A stretch of DNA of 64,000 nt from JABCPE02 sp963516475 (GTDB taxonomy: Bacteria; Bacteroidota; Bacteroidia; Flavobacteriales; Weeksellaceae), in contig CAUQBR010000007.1 of the NCBI GenBank assembly GCA_963516475.1, forward strand, positions 16,534-80,533. Reading direction: 5' to 3'. The notes beneath the pieces are model-generated. The model saw nothing but the letters and a program-made list of their open reading frames with translations. It had not been told where the DNA came from and searched no databases. A program made the translations under genes and the position numbers. Shown here one piece after another: positions 60,867 to 64,000 of the stretch (positions within the stretch are counted from its first letter, which is position 1; each line of letters starts with the position of its first letter).

Positions 60867-62294
60867 ATGAATTCTTACAGAAATCCTCTTGAAGAGCGCT
60901 ATTCCAGCGAGGAAATGCTTTATAATTTTTCACCTGAGAATAAGTTCCGCACTTGGAGACAGCTTTGGATTGCTCTTGCTGAAATCGAAAAAGATTTAGG
61001 TTTAGATATTTCTGATGAGCAGATAGCACAGCTGAAAGAACAAGCCCAAAATATAGACTTTGCCAAAGCAGCTGAATACGAAAAGAAATTCCGCCATGAT
61101 GTGATGGCGCATGTGCATACTTACGGAGATGCCGCTCTTTTGGCGAAGGGAATTATCCACCTTGGAGCTACTTCTGCGTTTGTGGGGGATAATACAGATT
61201 TGATTCAAATTCGTGATGGACTGCTCATTATCCGCAAGCAGTTGGTGAATGTTATCAAAAAATTGTCCGATTTCGCACTGAAATATAAAGACCTGCCCAC
61301 GCTTGGTTTTACGCATTTTCAGCCAGCACAGCTCACTACCGTGGGGAAGCGTGCTACACTTTGGCTGCAGTCTCTTCTTTTGGATTTTGAGGAATTAGAA
61401 TTTTTCTTGGAAACCCTCAGATTTAGAGGTGTGAAAGGAACTACGGGAACGGCTGCCAGCTTTTTGGAGCTTTTCAGTGGAGATTATGCCAAGGTAAAAC
61501 ATTTAGACAAGGAACTTTCCAGAAGATTTGGCTTTGAAAAAGTTTTTGGTGTTTCGGGGCAGACTTATGATAGAAAAATCGATGCAAAAGCAGCAACTTT
61601 GCTCTCGAATATCGCTCAATCGGCACATAAATTTACCAATGACCTTCGCTTGCTTCAGAATTTGAAAGAAATAGAAGAGCCTTTTGAGAAAAGCCAAATC
61701 GGTTCTTCGGCAATGGCTTACAAACGAAACCCAATGCGTTCCGAGAGAATAGGGGCTCTGGCTAAATTTGTAATGTCTGTTTCCTCAGGCTCTGCGATGG
61801 TGGCCTCTACACAGTGGTTTGAGCGTACGCTGGATGACTCTGCGAATAAGCGACTTACGATTCCTCAGGCATTTTTAGCAGTGGATGCTATTTTGCTTAT
61901 TTGGAACAATATCATGGATGGGCTTGTGGTCTATGAAAACCGCATCAGAAAGCACATTATGGAGGAACTTCCTTTTATGGCTACAGAATACATCATCATG
62001 GAAGAGGTGAAAGCAGGGGGCGACCGACAGGAAATCCACGAAACCATCCGCCAGCACTCTATGGAGGCAAGTAAAAAAGTGAAAATGGAAGGAAAGGAAA
62101 ATGACCTGATAGAACGCATTATGAATGATAATTCGCTGAAAATGGATAAGTCTAAAATCATGGAAGTCCTTGACCCGAAAAACTTCATTGGATTTGCGCC
62201 GGTGCAGACAGAGGAATTCATCAAGAATGAAGTTCAGCCGATTTTGGATAAATACCAAAACCTTGTGGGGCTGAGTGTAGATTTGAAAGTTTAA
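60867..62294 (+). CDS. purB: Adenylosuccinate lyase
   Basis: PurB acts twice in purine synthesis, releasing fumarate from SAICAR and from adenylosuccinate. The 475-residue protein has the fumarase-family signature GSSAMAYKRNPMRSE, HLGATSAFVGDNTDL and THFQPAQLTTVGKRA. It lies alone between the island and mnmE. Confidence 0.95.
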   Translation: MNSYRNPLEERYSSEEMLYNFSPENKFRTWRQLWIALAEIEKDLGLDISDEQIAQLKEQAQNIDFAKAAEYEKKFRHDVMAHVHTYGDAALLAKGIIHLGATSAFVGDNTDLIQIRDGLLIIRKQLVNVIKKLSDFALKYKDLPTLGFTHFQPAQLTTVGKRATLWLQSLLLDFEELEFFLETLRFRGVKGTTGTAASFLELFSGDYAKVKHLDKELSRRFGFEKVFGVSGQTYDRKIDAKAATLLSNIAQSAHKFTNDLRLLQNLKEIEEPFEKSQIGSSAMAYKRNPMRSERIGALAKFVMSVSSGSAMVASTQWFERTLDDSANKRLTIPQAFLAVDAILLIWNNIMDGLVVYENRIRKHIMEELPFMATEYIIMEEVKAGGDRQEIHETIRQHSMEASKKVKMEGKENDLIERIMNDNSLKMDKSKIMEVLDPKNFIGFAPVQTEEFIKNEVQPILDKYQNLVGLSVDLKV

Positions 62295-62372
62295 ACTAAA
62301 TAAAGATATTTCATTTACTAATTTTTTTAATTAATACTGATAGAATTTTTGTGTTTTTAAGTTCTATTTTAG

Positions 62373-62412
62373 GAAAATTCCCTGCCGTTTTCGGTGGGGA
62401 TTTTCTTTTTTA
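62373..62412 (+). terminator. Terminator after purB
   Basis: Stem GAAAATTCCC / GGGGATTTTC (one wobble) followed by T6. Confidence 0.75.
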
Positions 62413-62479
62413 ACTCAAATTTTATTTTTAGAAGAAAGCGGTTTGGTTGTCTGCTCATATTTTTCGCTAAATATATAGT

Positions 62480-62487
62480 ATCTTTGC
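62480..62487 (+). promoter_or_regulatory. -7 box for mnmE
   Basis: TATCTTTG, 4 bp upstream of the mnmE ATG; transcription from it would leave a very short leader. Confidence 0.45.
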
Positions 62488-62491
62488 CGTT

Positions 62492-63892
62492 ATGAATCAA
62501 GATACGATATGCGCCCTTGCGACTGCCGATGGGGTGGGAGCGATAGGCATCATCCGTGTTTCAGGGCAGGATGCTCTGGCGGTGGTCAATAGAATTTTTG
62601 AAGGGAAAAACTTGGAAAAAGTGCCGACCCACACGGTGCATTATGGTTTTATAAAAGACAAAGAAGAAATAATAGATGAGGTGATGGTCTCTGTGTTCCA
62701 TGCGCCGAGGACTTTCACGGCGGAAAATTCGGCGGAAATTTCTTTTCATGGTTCGCCACACATCGCCAAGAAAATCTTGGAAGCTCTGCTGAAAAATGGT
62801 GTGAGAACCGCAAAAGCAGGAGAATTTACCATGAGAGCCTTTATGAATGGGCGTATAGACCTTTCTCAGGCGGAATCCATTGCTGACCTTATTGCTTCTG
62901 AAAATGAGGCTTCGCGAAAGGCTGCCCTTGAACAGCTGAAAGGCGGAATTTCTAAGGAAATAGCTGTGCTGAGAGGTGATTTGCTGAATTTTACTTCGCT
63001 TATCGAACTAGAACTTGATTTTGCTGAAGAAGATGTGGAATTTGCTGACCGCTCGGCATTGATGGGGCTTATCGCTAATCTTAAAGCCAAGTTGGGCAGT
63101 CTTATTGATAGTTTTCAGTATGGAAATGCAGTGAAAAACGGCATCAATGCGGCGATAATCGGAAAACCTAACGCAGGGAAATCTACTCTGCTGAACGCAC
63201 TTTTAAAAGAAGAAAGAGCGATAGTGAGTGACATAGCAGGGACTACCCGTGACACGATAGAGGAGGTTCTGCATATAAAAGGCACGGCGTTCCGTTTCAT
63301 TGACACGGCAGGAATCCGCGAAACTACGGACACGATAGAGGAAATAGGCGTGAAGAAAGCCAAAGAAAAAATAGCATCAGCAAAGGTGTTGCTTTATCTC
63401 TATGATGAGCAGGACAGCAGCGCGGAGGAAATCATCAGCTTTATAAAAGAATTCTACCGCCCAGACCTTAAAGTGATGCTTCTTCATAATAAAATAGACC
63501 AAAACAAGGGAGTTTCTGCTGAAAATCTTCCAGAAATAGACCAAGTACTGAAGCGCGAGCTTGTCCCTGATTATACAGATACTATTCTAGGGATTTCGGC
63601 TCGGGAAAATATCAATATAGAACTACTCAAAGCGGAATTGTCCAGTTTTGTGGAAACTCTGAAAGGTAGCGAAAATGCAGTGGTAATTACCAATCAGCGC
63701 CACTATGAAGCTCTCAGGAAATCGCTGGACTCTGTGGAAAGAGTGGAAGAAGCGGTGGTTTCTGGTATTCATACGGAACTTCTGGCGTATGAACTGCACA
63801 CGGCTTTGGAACACCTTGGGGAAATCTCTGGGGAATTTACCAATGATGAGGTTTTAGGAAACATTTTTAGTAAGTTCTGCATTGGTAAATAA
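62492..63892 (+). CDS. mnmE: tRNA modification GTPase MnmE
   Basis: MnmE with MnmG builds cmnm5U34 in tRNA. The 466-residue protein has an N-terminal formyl-THF-binding domain (GIIRVSGQDA), the helical domain, the inserted G domain (GKPNAGKSTLLNAL near 222, IAGTTRDT, DTAGIRET, HNKID) and the C-terminal FCIGK with the conserved Cys. The last 18 bp resemble an attachment site (see findings). Confidence 0.95.
   Translation: MNQDTICALATADGVGAIGIIRVSGQDALAVVNRIFEGKNLEKVPTHTVHYGFIKDKEEIIDEVMVSVFHAPRTFTAENSAEISFHGSPHIAKKILEALLKNGVRTAKAGEFTMRAFMNGRIDLSQAESIADLIASENEASRKAALEQLKGGISKEIAVLRGDLLNFTSLIELELDFAEEDVEFADRSALMGLIANLKAKLGSLIDSFQYGNAVKNGINAAIIGKPNAGKSTLLNALLKEERAIVSDIAGTTRDTIEEVLHIKGTAFRFIDTAGIRETTDTIEEIGVKKAKEKIASAKVLLYLYDEQDSSAEEIISFIKEFYRPDLKVMLLHNKIDQNKGVSAENLPEIDQVLKRELVPDYTDTILGISARENINIELLKAELSSFVETLKGSENAVVITNQRHYEALRKSLDSVERVEEAVVSGIHTELLAYELHTALEHLGEISGEFTNDEVLGNIFSKFCIGK
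63875..63892 (+). other. Possible attachment site in the mnmE 3' end
   Basis: TTCTGCATTGGTAAATAA matches in most positions the 18-bp trmE 3'-end site used by SGI1-type elements. No integrase is in the window. Confidence 0.4.
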
Positions 63893-63972
63893 TCTCTGTT
63901 TTTACAAAGGATTGATAATGAGGTTTTTGTCTTTATAAGATACTGTTTTACAATGAATTATCATTAAAATTT

Positions 63973-63991
63973 TTGATACTTCTTGATACTT
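63973..63991 (+). repeat. 10-bp-period doublet TTGATACTT x2
   Basis: Two copies of TTGATACTT ten bases apart, about 80 bp after the mnmE stop. Layout is like the GGTCACG doublets of the tRNA-Gln island. Confidence 0.5.
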
Positions 63992-64000
63992 TTTGTTGTT

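Overview
The window is a 64 kb piece of a low-GC Bacteroidota chromosome, most likely class Flavobacteriia and close to Weeksellaceae (Riemerella, Bergeyella, Chryseobacterium). The reasons are: a type IX secretion sorting domain on a subtilisin-like protease, a fused SecDF, a class II HMG-CoA reductase, a YtxJ-like protein, a fused DAHP synthase-chorismate mutase, and repeated Bacteroidota-type promoters (-7 box TAnnTTTG) in front of many genes. No rRNA, CRISPR array or insertion sequence is visible. There is one tRNA, tRNA-Gln(UUG).

Layout. 1-4.2 kb: purine cluster (purM partial, HD phosphohydrolase, metallophosphoesterase, purN, DUF302, lipoprotein). 4.3-7.2 kb: zinc-ribbon protein and a tandem pair of DUF6620-type paralogues, with a tandem 11-bp doublet of integrase-arm type at 5388-5409. 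7.2-15.2 kb: sppA, folK, an S74-chaperone surface protein, recQ-fmt-fabH. 15.2-16.5 kb: a barnase-like RNase between two barstar-like genes. 16.6-24.9 kb: aminotransferase-murB, rhodanese, pncA, ytxJ-crp-dapF-mltG and a secreted S8 protease. 25-27.4 kb: a repeat-rich surface protein. 27.5-46.4 kb: ordinary housekeeping genes (secDF, nfu, Sel1 protein, esterase, acyl-CoA ligase, queG, L,D-transpeptidase, lpdA, patatin, aroA-CM, rdgB, tpiA, M1 peptidase, HMG-CoA reductase). 60.9-63.9 kb: purB and mnmE.

The accessory part is a genomic island of about 14.0 kb (46684-60651) integrated in the 3' end of tRNA-Gln. A 16-bp direct repeat (46668-46683 and 60636-60651) marks attL and attR. Near each end sits the same pair of GGTCACG repeats, and a tyrosine integrase lies next to attR. 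Inside are a three-gene restriction-modification-like cassette (small N6-methylase-fold protein, Eco57I-type methylase, GIY-YIG/DExH helicase), a cargo pair (DUF421 membrane protein and a frameshifted outer-membrane protein) bounded by a 106-bp duplication of the helicase 3' end, a Rep-like protein, an excisionase-like HTH protein, and an AbiE-type toxin-antitoxin operon with an extra third gene.

The most unusual feature is the leader of the restriction-modification cassette (about 47085-47509). It holds three copies of a 46-48 nt hairpin motif with an invariant CTACCAA loop and compensating stem changes; one copy is inverted. They are followed by a strong hairpin and a long G.U-tolerant stem whose 3' strand ends four bases before the first methylase start codon. 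One segment (47347-47354) can pair with two alternative partners, one of them in that start-proximal strand, which is what an RNA switch controlling methylase expression would look like. A second possible mobile-element junction lies at the right edge: the mnmE 3' end resembles the trmE attachment site used by SGI1-type elements and is followed by a 10-bp-period doublet.
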